From: Polaribacter sp. Hel1_33_78
Lineage (GTDB): Bacteria > Bacteroidota > Bacteroidia > Flavobacteriales > Flavobacteriaceae
Direction: 5' to 3'
DNA: 64,000 bases
NCBI RefSeq assembly: GCF_900106075.1
Contig: NZ_LT629794.1
Coordinates: 372,001-436,000 of the forward strand
Positions 1 through 7,854 of the stretch are shown piece by piece; position 1 is the first letter of the stretch; every line of letters begins with the position of its first letter. The notes beneath the pieces were generated by a model that did not search any database, was not told where the DNA came from, and saw nothing but the letters and a program-made list of their open reading frames with translations. A program made the position numbers and the translations under genes.

Positions 1-1
1 A

Positions 2-259
2 AAAGGAAACACTCAGTTATTGGATGTTAGAGCACCAAAAGAAATAGAACAAGGATTTATAAAGACCGCAAAATTTGCTAATTTTTTTGATGCTAATTTT
101 TACACAAAAGCGGTTAAACAATTAGATAAAAGTAAACCAGTTTATTTGTATTGCAGAAGTGGCAATAGAAGCGGAAAATCAGCAAAAATACTCAAAAAGG
201 AAGGTTATGAGGTTTATAATATTTTAGGTGGATACAATCAATGGAAACAAGAAAATTAA
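2..259 (+). CDS. Rhodanese-like sulfurtransferase, C-terminal part (gene starts before the window)
   Basis: The reading frame is open from base 2, so the start lies upstream of the window. The visible 85 residues are a rhodanese homology domain: an LLDVRAPKE strand, then the active-site loop YCRSGNRSG, whose cysteine would carry the persulfide, and a closing LGGYNQW motif. Single-domain rhodaneses move sulfane sulfur between thiols. The next gene begins 2 bases after the stop and encodes a CxxC metal-binding protein, so the pair is probably co-transcribed. Family assignment is firm; the physiological sulfur acceptor is unknown. Confidence 0.9.
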   Translation, partial: KGNTQLLDVRAPKEIEQGFIKTAKFANFFDANFYTKAVKQLDKSKPVYLYCRSGNRSGKSAKILKKEGYEVYNILGGYNQWKQEN

Positions 260-261
260 GA

Positions 262-531
262 ATGATGACAACAGCAATTCAAATAGAAAATTTAAAATGT
301 GGTGGTTGTGCAACGACTATTAAAAAAGGATTATTAAGTTTGAACGCTGTAAAAGAGGTAACAGTGGATGTTGAGAATTCAATAGTTTCAATAATTTCAG
401 AAAATGACGATTTAGAAACTATCAAAGAAAAATTAGCTAAATTAGGGTATCCAGAAGTTGGTTATAAAAATACAGTTTTACATAAGGCAAAGTCTTTTGT
501 GAGTTGTGCGGTAGGTAGAATAGATCGATAA
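262..531 (+). CDS. Small heavy-metal-associated (HMA) domain protein
   Basis: About 89 residues with a ferredoxin-like HMA fold. The metal-binding loop is KCGGCATT near the N-terminus, with two cysteines spaced CxxC as in copper chaperones and P-type ATPase N-domains. The strand EVTVDVENSIVSI and the helix-strand ending in KLGYPEVG follow the usual order. An ATG at 241 is in frame but lies inside the rhodanese gene; the ATG at 262 (or the adjacent one at 265), just after the rhodanese stop, is the better start. The tail after residue 75 includes another cysteine and is not part of the usual fold. The metal is probably copper or zinc, by family only. Confidence 0.85.
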   Translation: MMTTAIQIENLKCGGCATTIKKGLLSLNAVKEVTVDVENSIVSIISENDDLETIKEKLAKLGYPEVGYKNTVLHKAKSFVSCAVGRIDR

Positions 532-615
532 AAACGAATGATTTTAACCTGTTTATAAGTAATTCACTAATACCTTTCTAATGAAAAGTCAATTACAAAA
601 AGCATTGTTAATGAT

Positions 616-650
616 AAAATCCCAAGTGTAAACTTGGGATTTTATTTGTT
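616..650. terminator. Bidirectional intrinsic terminator
   Basis: Perfect 12-bp stem (616-627 with 632-643) with a GTAA loop. A-rich and T-rich flanks let it serve both the plus-strand HMA gene and the minus-strand TonB receptor gene that converge here. Confidence 0.85.
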
Positions 651-668
651 TTATAGAAAAGTTACTTT

Positions 669-3011
669 CTAAAACTTAAAAGTAACTCCAACTAAGAAGT
701 TTCTAGTTGCTTGCGGATAATAACCAGCACCATCTAAAGTAGTAGTTTGATTTGCGGCAGACCAAGTATCATCGTAAGTGTAATAGTAACCCCTATCTAC
801 ATATTCTGTATTAAAAAGGTTATTTATCAAAGCAGAAAACACTACGGATTTAAATATTTTAGCAGGTTTAATTTCATAAACAACATTTAAATCAGAAGTA
901 AAAAAGCTATCTAAAACATCGTTACTAGAAACGGTACTGCTAAAATTACTCATAAACTGTTTGCCAACAAATTTAGATAAGAATGAAATTTGTAAGTTTT
1001 CTAAAGGATTGTACAAAAATATATTTCCAACAACGATATCAGGAGAAAAAGACAAATTTGTATTTCCTAAATTTTCTAGTTTCCCATCTATTTGAGCAAT
1101 AAGATTTTTGTTTTTATTTGAGCTAAAAGCGACATTTGGTTTCATAGAGAATTTATCAGATAATGTAAGATCAGCATCAATCTCTAAACCAAGTCTGTAA
1201 CTATTACCAGAAGTTGTTCTTATGGGTGCACCAACATCATCGATAGCGCCAGTTAATACCAACTGATTTTTATAATCCATGTAATAGATATTGGTGTTTA
1301 ATTTGATGTTTTCTTTTTTCAAACGCCATCCAAATTCTAAATCATTTAACGTTTCAGGAGTTGTAACTCCACTTTCAAAATCATTTCTTTTGGGCTCTCT
1401 ATTGGCAACTGCAAAAGAGGTATATAAATTATTGTAATCGTTAATTTTATAAGTCAATCCAAACTTAGGGTTAAAAAAGTTAAAGCTAGCATCAACATTA
1501 ATATTTGCCAAGTCAGAAGTAATTCCTTCTGTTAGATAGTTTACAAATCTTCCTTGCACATCTGCATAACCAGAAAGTCTCGTATTAATTTTAAACGTTG
1601 CTTTTGCAAAAATTGAGAAGTCTGTTTTTTTAGCGTCAGAAAAGTAATAACGATCTCTTATATTAGTGTTTTCAGCTAAACGTTCTCCCCAAATAACTTC
1701 ACCAAAATGATCTCCAGTATAACGAGAATAGGATATTCCGGAAATGAAATTCAGTTTATCCGTTTTATAATTTGTGTTGAAATTTACCACATAAAAATCG
1801 TTGTCTAACCAACGTCTTACAATAACATCTGTGCCATCAACGATTAAATTATTAAAATCACTAGCAGCTTCCTCTTCTTTAAATTGCTCAAAAAATCCAG
1901 CACCTTTTGTGTAGTTCAAGGCTAAATTTGTAGACCAACTTTTATTCAATTTTTCATTCCAATGCAATTGATAATGATTTTGTTGATAGTCATCAACTTC
2001 ATTTTCATAGGTGTATGGGTTTTGTTTTCTGTCTGTTTCTAGTTGAGTCGCATCTAAGCCAGCCCATGCTTGGTATGTTATCTCTTTTCCACCAAAAGTA
2101 ACTGCTTTTATTAACGTATTTTCATCCGTATAGCTTCCTTGTAAATAGTAGGATTTTAAATCTGCAAAAGCCCTGTCGATGTAGCCATCAGAGTAAATAT
2201 TAGATAAGCGTCCAGCAATTTCTATGTGGTCATTAAGCTTACCAGTGCTAAATTTTACGGTATGTTTTCGTGTTCCGAAAGAGCCAAAAGAATTAGAAAT
2301 TTCTCCAAAAGCCTCTTTAGAAAGAGCATCCGTTAAAATATTTAAACTTGCACCAAAAGCACCAGAACCGTTTGTCGAGGTTCCCACTCCACGTTGTAAT
2401 TGTAAATTCTCTGTAGAAGAAGCAAAATCGCTTAAGTTCACCCAAAAAGTTCCATGGCTTTCTGGGTCATTGTATGGAATTCCGTTTATAGTAACATTAA
2501 TTTTTTCTCCATTAGAACCACGCACACTCATGTAGGTGTAACCAACTCCTGCACCAGCATCAGAAGAAGAAACGACAGAAGGCATGTAATTTAGTAAAAT
2601 AGGAATATCCTGTCCTAAATTACGTTTTGCAATTTCCCGTTTTGAGAGGTTAGAAAATGTAACCGGAACATCTGCACTTGCCCGAACTGCAGAAACCAAT
2701 ACTTCCTCAAGTACAGTAGAATTTGGCAATAAATTAAAATTAATTTCATCACTTTTAGTCAGGAAGATTTCTTTTAAAACCGTTTTGTAACCAATAAATG
2801 AAACTTGAATGGTATAATTTCCTTTAGGAAGATTTACACTGAACTTTCCGTCAAAATCTGTGGAAGTTCCTTTCTTGGGCTCTTTTACCAAGATAGTTGC
2901 TCCTAATAAAGATTCATTGTTTTCATCTACAACTTTTCCTTTAAGTGTAAATGTCTGGGCGTTTGCAAGTATGCCTGCAAACAAGAATAAAAAAAAGGTA
3001 ATTTTTTTCAT
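669..3011 (-). CDS. TonB-dependent outer-membrane receptor, probably for thiamine or a precursor
   Basis: A 780-residue receptor. A signal peptide (MKKITFFLFLF...ANAQ) is followed by a carboxypeptidase-regulatory-like domain (about residues 20-105, GKVVDENNESLLGATI), a plug domain (about 120-230, with SVRGSNGEKINVTINGIPYND) and a 22-strand-type barrel ending in phenylalanine (GVTFKF). The frame stays open upstream to 3113, but that part lies in the leader behind the riboswitch, and the signal peptide fixes the ATG at 3011. A TPP riboswitch in the 5' leader implies repression by thiamine pyrophosphate, so the likely cargo is thiamine or a biosynthetic precursor. TPP-controlled TonB receptors are known in Bacteroidota; the substrate here is inferred. 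Confidence 0.92.
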   Translation of the reverse strand: MKKITFFLFLFAGILANAQTFTLKGKVVDENNESLLGATILVKEPKKGTSTDFDGKFSVNLPKGNYTIQVSFIGYKTVLKEIFLTKSDEINFNLLPNSTVLEEVLVSAVRASADVPVTFSNLSKREIAKRNLGQDIPILLNYMPSVVSSSDAGAGVGYTYMSVRGSNGEKINVTINGIPYNDPESHGTFWVNLSDFASSTENLQLQRGVGTSTNGSGAFGASLNILTDALSKEAFGEISNSFGSFGTRKHTVKFSTGKLNDHIEIAGRLSNIYSDGYIDRAFADLKSYYLQGSYTDENTLIKAVTFGGKEITYQAWAGLDATQLETDRKQNPYTYENEVDDYQQNHYQLHWNEKLNKSWSTNLALNYTKGAGFFEQFKEEEAASDFNNLIVDGTDVIVRRWLDNDFYVVNFNTNYKTDKLNFISGISYSRYTGDHFGEVIWGERLAENTNIRDRYYFSDAKKTDFSIFAKATFKINTRLSGYADVQGRFVNYLTEGITSDLANINVDASFNFFNPKFGLTYKINDYNNLYTSFAVANREPKRNDFESGVTTPETLNDLEFGWRLKKENIKLNTNIYYMDYKNQLVLTGAIDDVGAPIRTTSGNSYRLGLEIDADLTLSDKFSMKPNVAFSSNKNKNLIAQIDGKLENLGNTNLSFSPDIVVGNIFLYNPLENLQISFLSKFVGKQFMSNFSSTVSSNDVLDSFFTSDLNVVYEIKPAKIFKSVVFSALINNLFNTEYVDRGYYYTYDDTWSAANQTTTLDGAGYYPQATRNFLVGVTFKF

Positions 3012-3106
3012 TTTAAAAAAATTTAAAACGAATAAAAAGAGGTAATTATTCTTGTAATTAATATTGAATAATTGTTGTGTGAAGTACTGCTTCACTTTTT
3101 TGCACT

Positions 3107-3138
3107 CGTTCAAAAAGATTTATAAATCTGTTTGAACG
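3107..3138 (-). promoter_or_regulatory. Leader hairpin directly after the TPP aptamer
   Basis: An inverted repeat: CGTTCAAA at 3107-3114 pairs with TTTGAACG at 3131-3138, and the centre is a palindrome around ATTTATAAAT. On the minus strand it sits at the 3' edge of the riboswitch, about 95 bases before the receptor start. No T-run follows, so a terminator role is unlikely; it may be part of the expression platform. Confidence 0.5.
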
Positions 3139-3293
3139 CTTGCTTCCTAAACAGCATTACCTGTTCTAGGTTCAATGGGTATGATCTCAGCCTTTAAAAG
3201 TTGAAAAGTAAGAAAGTTAAAAGCTGTAAAGTCTATGAAGACTAAAAACTGATGACTAAAAATTACCAACTAAAATTAGCACCCCTTTATGAG
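3138..3293 (-). promoter_or_regulatory. TPP riboswitch (THI element)
   Basis: Read on the minus strand, the conserved TPP aptamer blocks are present in order: GGGGTGC (near 3285-3279), GGCTGAGAT, ATACCC pairing back to GGGG as P2, TTGAACCTA, and ACAGGTAATGCTGT forming P5, enclosed by CCTA/TAGG as P4. A GGAAGC tail follows. The P3 arm is replaced by an unusually long A/T-rich insert of about 85 bases (roughly 3194-3279). It lies 127 bases ahead of the TonB receptor start, so it should repress the receptor when thiamine pyrophosphate is plentiful. Confidence 0.93.
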
Positions 3294-3300
3294 AACGGTG

Positions 3301-3308
3301 CAAATGTA
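3301..3308 (-). promoter_or_regulatory. Promoter -7 element for the riboswitch-receptor transcript
   Basis: TACATTTG on the minus strand matches the Bacteroidota TAnnTTTG -7 box. It places the transcript start about 7-10 bases before the first aptamer helix. No good -33 TTG was seen at standard spacing. Confidence 0.5.
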
Positions 3309-3350
3309 AATTGGAAAGTTGGAATAAAAAATAACAAACGTATTTTTTTG

Positions 3351-3358
3351 TAGCTTTG
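3351..3358 (+). promoter_or_regulatory. Promoter -7 element for the NTF2-like gene
   Basis: TAGCTTTG fits the TAnnTTTG consensus, 21 bases before the ATG at 3379. The -33 half is not convincing. Confidence 0.45.
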
Positions 3359-3378
3359 GTTTCAATTAAAAAGACAAG

Positions 3379-3771
3379 ATGGCTTTAAAAGGATTAGATA
3401 CTTGGCACGATTTTGTGCTACAGAAAAAGCATAAAAATTTAAGTGATTTTATAGATAGGAAAGCTGTGTTGTATTCTCCAGTAGTTTTTAAACCCATAGA
3501 AGGTAGTTTTATGGTTGAGATGTATTTAAAAGCAGCAGCAGAAATTATTGCAAATACTAATTTTAAATATGTTAGAGAAGTTTGTGATGATGAAAATGCC
3601 ATGCTAGAATTTATTACAGAGATTAATGGTATTACGGTGGAAGGAATCGACATGATTAAATTTACTAAAGAAGGGAAGTTAAAAGAAATTAAAGTAATGA
3701 TCCGACCTTTAAAAGCTCTTAATATAGTGCACCAAGAGATGGGTGCATACTTAGCAAAAATGAATTCTTAA
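3379..3771 (+). CDS. NTF2-like (SnoaL-type) small protein
   Basis: 130 residues with the pattern of a nuclear-transport-factor-2 fold: an N-terminal helix beginning WHDFVLQKKHKNLSDFI, a strand with a VVFKPIEG turn, a helix MVEMYLKAAAEII, then long strands ending in VEGIDMIKFTKEGKLKEIKVMIRPL. The GIDMIKFT...GKLKEIKV ending is typical of the SnoaL/NTF2 group. These proteins bind small ligands or act as isomerases, and nothing here indicates the substrate. The gene lies between the TPP-controlled receptor and the PnuC/NadR-like genes but on the opposite strand. Its stop overlaps the stop of the convergent ArfB-like gene by 4 bases. Confidence 0.75.
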   Translation: MALKGLDTWHDFVLQKKHKNLSDFIDRKAVLYSPVVFKPIEGSFMVEMYLKAAAEIIANTNFKYVREVCDDENAMLEFITEINGITVEGIDMIKFTKEGKLKEIKVMIRPLKALNIVHQEMGAYLAKMNS

Positions 3772-4172
3772 TCTAATTTTGGCTTTTTTCTCAAAACCTT
3801 TTTTACAGAAATTCTTTTTTTATTCTCTGCTTTTCTTTTAACTGATGCTTTGCTAGGTTTTGTTGCTTTTCTCTTTTTAGGGCGAATTAAATTGGTCTTT
3901 AATAATTCTAAAAAACGTTGAATAGCAATGTTCTTATTTCTATGCTGAGAGCGCGTTTCTTGACAAGATAAAATTAATAAATTTTCTTTTGTTAATCTGG
4001 ATACAAGCTTGACTTTTAAAAGTTCTTTTTCTTTATCAGACAAAGAATTAGAGTTTTCTAAATCAAAAGTTAGTTCAATTTGAGAAGATGTTTTATTTAC
4101 ATGCTGTCCGCCAGCACCAGAACTTCTAATGGCTTTAAAATGGAGTTCTTTTATAATTTTTACCGCATTCAT
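3768..4172 (-). CDS. arfB: Peptidyl-tRNA hydrolase ArfB-like (class I release-factor domain)
   Basis: 134 residues with a catalytic release-factor domain and no codon-recognition domains. The GGQ motif is at residues 21-23 within SSGAGGQHVNKT, which hydrolyses the ester of peptidyl-tRNA. The C-terminal tail from about residue 95 is very rich in lysine and arginine, as in ArfB/YaeJ, where it enters the empty mRNA channel of stalled ribosomes. Length and layout fit ribosome rescue better than an ordinary release factor. It starts directly after the NadR-like gene (no gap), so it is probably the third gene of that operon. Confidence 0.9.
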   Translation of the reverse strand: MNAVKIIKELHFKAIRSSGAGGQHVNKTSSQIELTFDLENSNSLSDKEKELLKVKLVSRLTKENLLILSCQETRSQHRNKNIAIQRFLELLKTNLIRPKKRKATKPSKASVKRKAENKKRISVKKVLRKKPKLD

Positions 4173-4829
4173 TTAGTAATCTATAGATGTTCCAAAATCT
4201 GTATTTTGATGCAAAAAGTGCATGTCAATATCGATTAAGGAATCAGAGAAAGAATACAGTTCTTCTTTATTTTCAATAATTTTATCAATAGCTTCGGTTG
4301 CTTTTTTTAAACGAGTTTCTTTGTCTCCTTTTAAAAGAACATAAGGTCGGTTATGTTTTCTCAAAGCATTCTCAAAAGCCTTGAACATTTCTAAACGCTG
4401 CTCAGGTCTGTCTCGTAGATCATCTTCTTCCCAAGGTGTATCAATATAGGTCAGTAGGTATAAATCATACTGATTTTCATTAGCTGATTTATCTAAGTCA
4501 CTATCTACGAAACCCCCGTAAAACTCTTCTGAATAGACCTTAGTTTCTAATAGATCTGTGTCACAAATAAGTACTTTATCTGCTTTTTTAGCTAGCTTAT
4601 TTTCTAGTTTCATTTGCCCAATTGCAATCGGAATTAAATCCTCTGCCTCACAAGTTTTTCGCTCATTATTCCATTTTTCTTGAAGGTACTCACGTGCAAA
4701 TTCTGGCGCCCAGACAGTATTATAATAACGAGCTAATTGACGAGAAAGTGTTGTTTTTCCCGAAGATTCAGGGCCAAATAAAACAACTTTTACAAGATTA
4801 ATGGGTTTTTGTCTAAGTTTTTTTTCCAT
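4173..4829 (-). CDS. NadR-like P-loop kinase
   Basis: 218 residues, AAA_28/NadR-type nucleoside kinase fold. The Walker A motif GPESSGKT is at residues 19-26. A Walker B-like LICDTDLLETKVYSE segment and LYLLTYIDTPWEEDDLRD, with the arginine-rich DLRDRPEQR lid, follow as in the ribosylnicotinamide kinase domain of NadR. No adenylyltransferase or HTH domain is present, so only the kinase part is here. The start overlaps the preceding pnuC-like gene by 40 bases, indicating coupling. The usual role is to trap an imported vitamin (nicotinamide riboside, or thiamine in TPP-regulated clusters) by phosphorylation. The adjacent riboswitch-driven receptor makes thiamine possible, but this is not proven. 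Confidence 0.8.
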   Translation of the reverse strand: MEKKLRQKPINLVKVVLFGPESSGKTTLSRQLARYYNTVWAPEFAREYLQEKWNNERKTCEAEDLIPIAIGQMKLENKLAKKADKVLICDTDLLETKVYSEEFYGGFVDSDLDKSANENQYDLYLLTYIDTPWEEDDLRDRPEQRLEMFKAFENALRKHNRPYVLLKGDKETRLKKATEAIDKIIENKEELYSFSDSLIDIDMHFLHQNTDFGTSIDY

Positions 4830-5422
4830 GCTAAATAACCAAATATTGCTATAAAAGTAAATCCTAAGTATTGAAAACTCGTAAAGGTAAAACCTTTATA
4901 AAAATACAAAGGTACAGAAATGATGTTTCCTGCAATCCAAAACAACCAATTTTCTATTTTACGTTTTGCCATTAACCACATGCCTACAAAGAAAATTGCA
5001 GTTGTAATGGTGTCTGCATACGCAACCCAAGAAGTCCATTTGTCAAAGACTTTGTATACAATAAATACAAAAACTAAGGTGGAAAAAAAGATATAGATGG
5101 ATGTTTTTTTCTCTATTTGTGTGGTTCTTGAAATTGGTGTAACATGTGTATCATCAACTTTACGTGTCCAAATATACCAACCATAAACGCTCATTATAAA
5201 ATAATATCCGTTAATCATCATATCACCTAAAAGCTCCCATTTTAAGAGCAAGTAAACGAATATTGATGTGCTAATCATCCCTGTCGGAAACACCCATATT
5301 TTATTTTGTTTCGAAAACCAAACAGATAAAAAACCAAAGATAACCGCTATAATTTCTAGAGTGGTTTCTGTTGTTGAGTAGGTTTTGTATTGGCTAAAAA
5401 GTAAATTAAAAATTTCTGTCAT
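4790..5422 (-). CDS. pnuC: PnuC-family vitamin transporter (nicotinamide riboside or thiamine)
   Basis: 210 residues with about seven membrane helices. The family signature NGYYFIMSVYGWYIW lies in the middle, and the conserved tryptophan-rich turns follow (WTSWVAYADTITT, ENWLFWIAGNII). PnuC proteins are facilitated-diffusion carriers in the inner membrane that depend on a cytosolic kinase for retention; the kinase is the next, overlapping gene. PnuC for nicotinamide riboside and PnuT for thiamine are hard to tell apart by eye. No TPP element was found in the 147 bases upstream. Confidence 0.85.
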   Translation of the reverse strand: MTEIFNLLFSQYKTYSTTETTLEIIAVIFGFLSVWFSKQNKIWVFPTGMISTSIFVYLLLKWELLGDMMINGYYFIMSVYGWYIWTRKVDDTHVTPISRTTQIEKKTSIYIFFSTLVFVFIVYKVFDKWTSWVAYADTITTAIFFVGMWLMAKRKIENWLFWIAGNIISVPLYFYKGFTFTSFQYLGFTFIAIFGYLAWKKNLDKNPLIL

Positions 5423-5569
5423 GCAGCGTTATAATGGTTTGAAAGCAGAAATCAAAAGTAATAAGTTCTTGTAAGATTTTATGATATTTTTTGATATTTA
5501 AGAGAATTTCTTTCAAAGTTAATTTTAGATTTTTTGAAATGGCGATATATTAAAATGTTACAATTTTTT

Positions 5570-6196
5570 TTAATATGCAAACACGCAAGTAAATCCCTCA
5601 AACTCTAAAAACTCGATTTTATAAGAAGCCTCTTCACCATTAAAACGGATTTCTCCTTTGGTTTTTTTGTCTTCAAACTTAAAATCATCAACAAATATAT
5701 GATGTAAAAATAGTAATTTTTTCTTTCCGTAAATTTTATATAAACTCTCTTTAGCTCCCCAAACAATGGTTAGTTTGCTTATTAAAGCATCAACATTGGC
5801 AATGGTTTTATATTCTTCAAATGGTGTGAACTTATGAGCGATTTTTAAAATTTTTTCTCGCTGTTTTTCAACATCAATACCTACAGGAAGGTTGTCTGAA
5901 AAAATAATAGCAGTAAATGTAAAAGAATGAGAAATAGAAATATATCTTCCAGCGTCTAAATGTGGTTTTCCATAAGCATCGTAGTCTAAATCAGCATCTG
6001 TTAAACCTACTTCTTTTAATAAATGGCGAATACTTAAAAACCCTTTTTGATGTATATCAGATTTCATCCCATCTAATCTTGCCGTATTCTTTTCTGTTAA
6101 AGAGATTCCATTCTTCAATTCTTCTATAGATTCTTCAATCTTCCAAATGAGGACTTTAGTAGTAGGGCTAACCGTTAATGTTTTGTAAAGAGCCAT
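5570..6196 (-). CDS. 4'-phosphopantetheinyl transferase superfamily protein
   Basis: 208 residues. It contains the two magnesium and CoA-binding signatures of Sfp-type transferases: LPVGIDVEKQ (about residues 105-115) and WGAKESLYKIYGKK (about 145-160). An earlier SISHSFTF segment matches the family's conserved histidine-serine strand. It would attach the phosphopantetheine arm of CoA to a serine of a carrier protein. The length is that of a monomeric Sfp-type enzyme, not the 120-residue AcpS type. The gene is divergent from ahcY, with 64 bases between the starts. The target carrier protein is not evident in the window. Confidence 0.88.
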   Translation of the reverse strand: MALYKTLTVSPTTKVLIWKIEESIEELKNGISLTEKNTARLDGMKSDIHQKGFLSIRHLLKEVGLTDADLDYDAYGKPHLDAGRYISISHSFTFTAIIFSDNLPVGIDVEKQREKILKIAHKFTPFEEYKTIANVDALISKLTIVWGAKESLYKIYGKKKLLFLHHIFVDDFKFEDKKTKGEIRFNGEEASYKIEFLEFEGFTCVFAY

Positions 6197-6216
6197 ATTT
6201 TTTAAAATGGATGTCG

Positions 6217-6224
6217 TAACTTTG
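6217..6224 (+). promoter_or_regulatory. Promoter -7 element for ahcY
   Basis: TAACTTTG matches TAnnTTTG, 37 bases before the ahcY start. The -33 half is weak. Confidence 0.5.
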
Positions 6225-6260
6225 CAGCTCGAAAAAAATTAGAATATAAATATACATAAT

Positions 6261-7574
6261 ATGAGTACAAAAACCGCTTACGTGCCAAATAAAGTTAAAG
6301 ATATTTCTTTGGCTGCTTGGGGTAGAAAAGAAATTGAATTGGCAGAAGCTGAAATGCCAGGCTTAATGTCTTTGAGAGAAGAATACAAAGATAGTCAACC
6401 ATTAAAAGGTGCAAGAATTGCAGGGTGTTTGCATATGACAATTCAAACTGCGGTTTTAATTGAAACTTTACAAGCTTTAGGGGCAGAAGTTACTTGGAGT
6501 TCTTGTAATATTTTTTCTACACAAGATCAAGCTGCTGCTGCAATTGCTGCTGCCGGAACAGCTGTGTATGCTTGGAAAGATATGACAGAAGAAGAGTTTG
6601 ACTGGTGTATAGAGCAAACCTTATTTTTTGGAGAAGACAAAAAACCATTAAACTTAATTTTAGATGATGGTGGAGATTTAACAAATATGGTTTTGGATCG
6701 TTATCCAGAATTGGCTGCGGGAATCAATGGTTTATCAGAAGAAACGACAACAGGCGTTCATAGATTGTATGACAGGGTAAAAGCAGGAACTTTGCCAATG
6801 CCAGCAATTAACGTAAATGATTCTGTTACGAAGTCTAAATTTGATAATAAATATGGATGTAAAGAGTCTGCAGTAGATGCAATTAGAAGAGCAACAGACA
6901 TTATGTTAGCCGGGAAACGTGTAACGGTTTGTGGTTATGGTGATGTAGGTAAAGGAACAGCAGCTTCTTTTAAAGGAGCAGGTTCTATTGTAACGGTTAC
7001 AGAAATCGATCCTATTTGTGCTTTGCAAGCTGCAATGGACGGTTTTGAAGTAAAGCGTTTAGAAACTGTTATTGCAAATTCTGATATCATTATTACCACT
7101 ACCGGAAATAAAGACATTATACAAGGGCGTCATTTTGAGGCAATGAAAGATAAAGTGATTGTTTGTAATATTGGCCATTTTGATAACGAAATTGACATGG
7201 CTTGGTTAAACAAAAATCATGGAAATACTAAAGATACCATCAAACCGCAGGTTGACAAATATAACATCGCTGGTAAAGATATTATCATTTTAGCGGAAGG
7301 ACGTTTGGTGAACCTAGGTTGTGCAACTGGGCATCCAAGTTTTGTAATGTCTAACTCATTTACAAATCAGACTTTGGCTCAAATAGAATTGTGGACAAAT
7401 AGAGATGCTTATGAAAACGAAGTGTATATGTTACCAAAACATTTAGATGAAAAAGTAGCGTATTTACACTTAGCGAAAATAGGAGTAGAGTTAACAGAAT
7501 TGCGTAAAGACCAAGCAGAATATATTGGTGTTACACAACAAGGACCTTATAAACCAAAACATTATAGATATTAG
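6261..7574 (+). CDS. ahcY: Adenosylhomocysteinase
   Basis: 437 residues, full length for the family. It reversibly splits S-adenosylhomocysteine into homocysteine and adenosine, clearing the product of methyltransferases. Visible signatures are [25 protein letters not shown] in the substrate domain, the NAD-binding glycine loop GYGDVGKG, and [11 protein letters not shown]. The C-terminal tail KPKHYRY carries the conserved lysine and tyrosine that reach into the neighbouring subunit's NAD site. Start and length agree with homologues. It appears monocistronic, with a strong terminator 43 bases after the stop. Confidence 0.98.
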   Translation: MSTKTAYVPNKVKDISLAAWGRKEIELAEAEMPGLMSLREEYKDSQPLKGARIAGCLHMTIQTAVLIETLQALGAEVTWSSCNIFSTQDQAAAAIAAAGTAVYAWKDMTEEEFDWCIEQTLFFGEDKKPLNLILDDGGDLTNMVLDRYPELAAGINGLSEETTTGVHRLYDRVKAGTLPMPAINVNDSVTKSKFDNKYGCKESAVDAIRRATDIMLAGKRVTVCGYGDVGKGTAASFKGAGSIVTVTEIDPICALQAAMDGFEVKRLETVIANSDIIITTTGNKDIIQGRHFEAMKDKVIVCNIGHFDNEIDMAWLNKNHGNTKDTIKPQVDKYNIAGKDIIILAEGRLVNLGCATGHPSFVMSNSFTNQTLAQIELWTNRDAYENEVYMLPKHLDEKVAYLHLAKIGVELTELRKDQAEYIGVTQQGPYKPKHYRY

Positions 7575-7616
7575 TGCTTATTTGATCGAAAGCGCAAACA
7601 ATATTCATAGAAGTAC

Positions 7617-7647
7617 AAAACCCTTGCAGCAAATTGTAAGGGTTTTT
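7617..7647 (+). terminator. ahcY terminator
   Basis: Nine-base stem (7617-7625 with 7638-7646) followed by TTTTTCTTTTTT. Confidence 0.85.
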
Positions 7648-7854
7648 CTTTTTTGGGCGTTTTAACAGGCTATCCACTATATCTTTTTTTCGTTCCTCAA
7701 AAAAGGATGCCATTGCTATCCTTAACGCAATACTTTTAGACGATTAATGAAGTTTCTGCGACAGCTAGTAAAATTTATTTTTTAATCAAAAACGAATGTA
7801 GATGTTTTTCAAAGGTTTCTTTTTAGTATTTTGCAGACGCTTAATCAAACTACA

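Noticed and set aside
2224..2535. Plus-strand open frame inside the TonB receptor gene
   Set aside because: It is antisense to a receptor with clear domain structure; codon content follows the real gene.
3079..3097. Short hairpin GTGAAG/CTTCAC followed by T on the plus strand
   Set aside because: There is no plus-strand gene upstream for it to terminate; it lies in the leader of the receptor mRNA.
6935..7117. Minus-strand open frame inside ahcY
   Set aside because: Antisense to the conserved NAD-binding region; a shadow frame.
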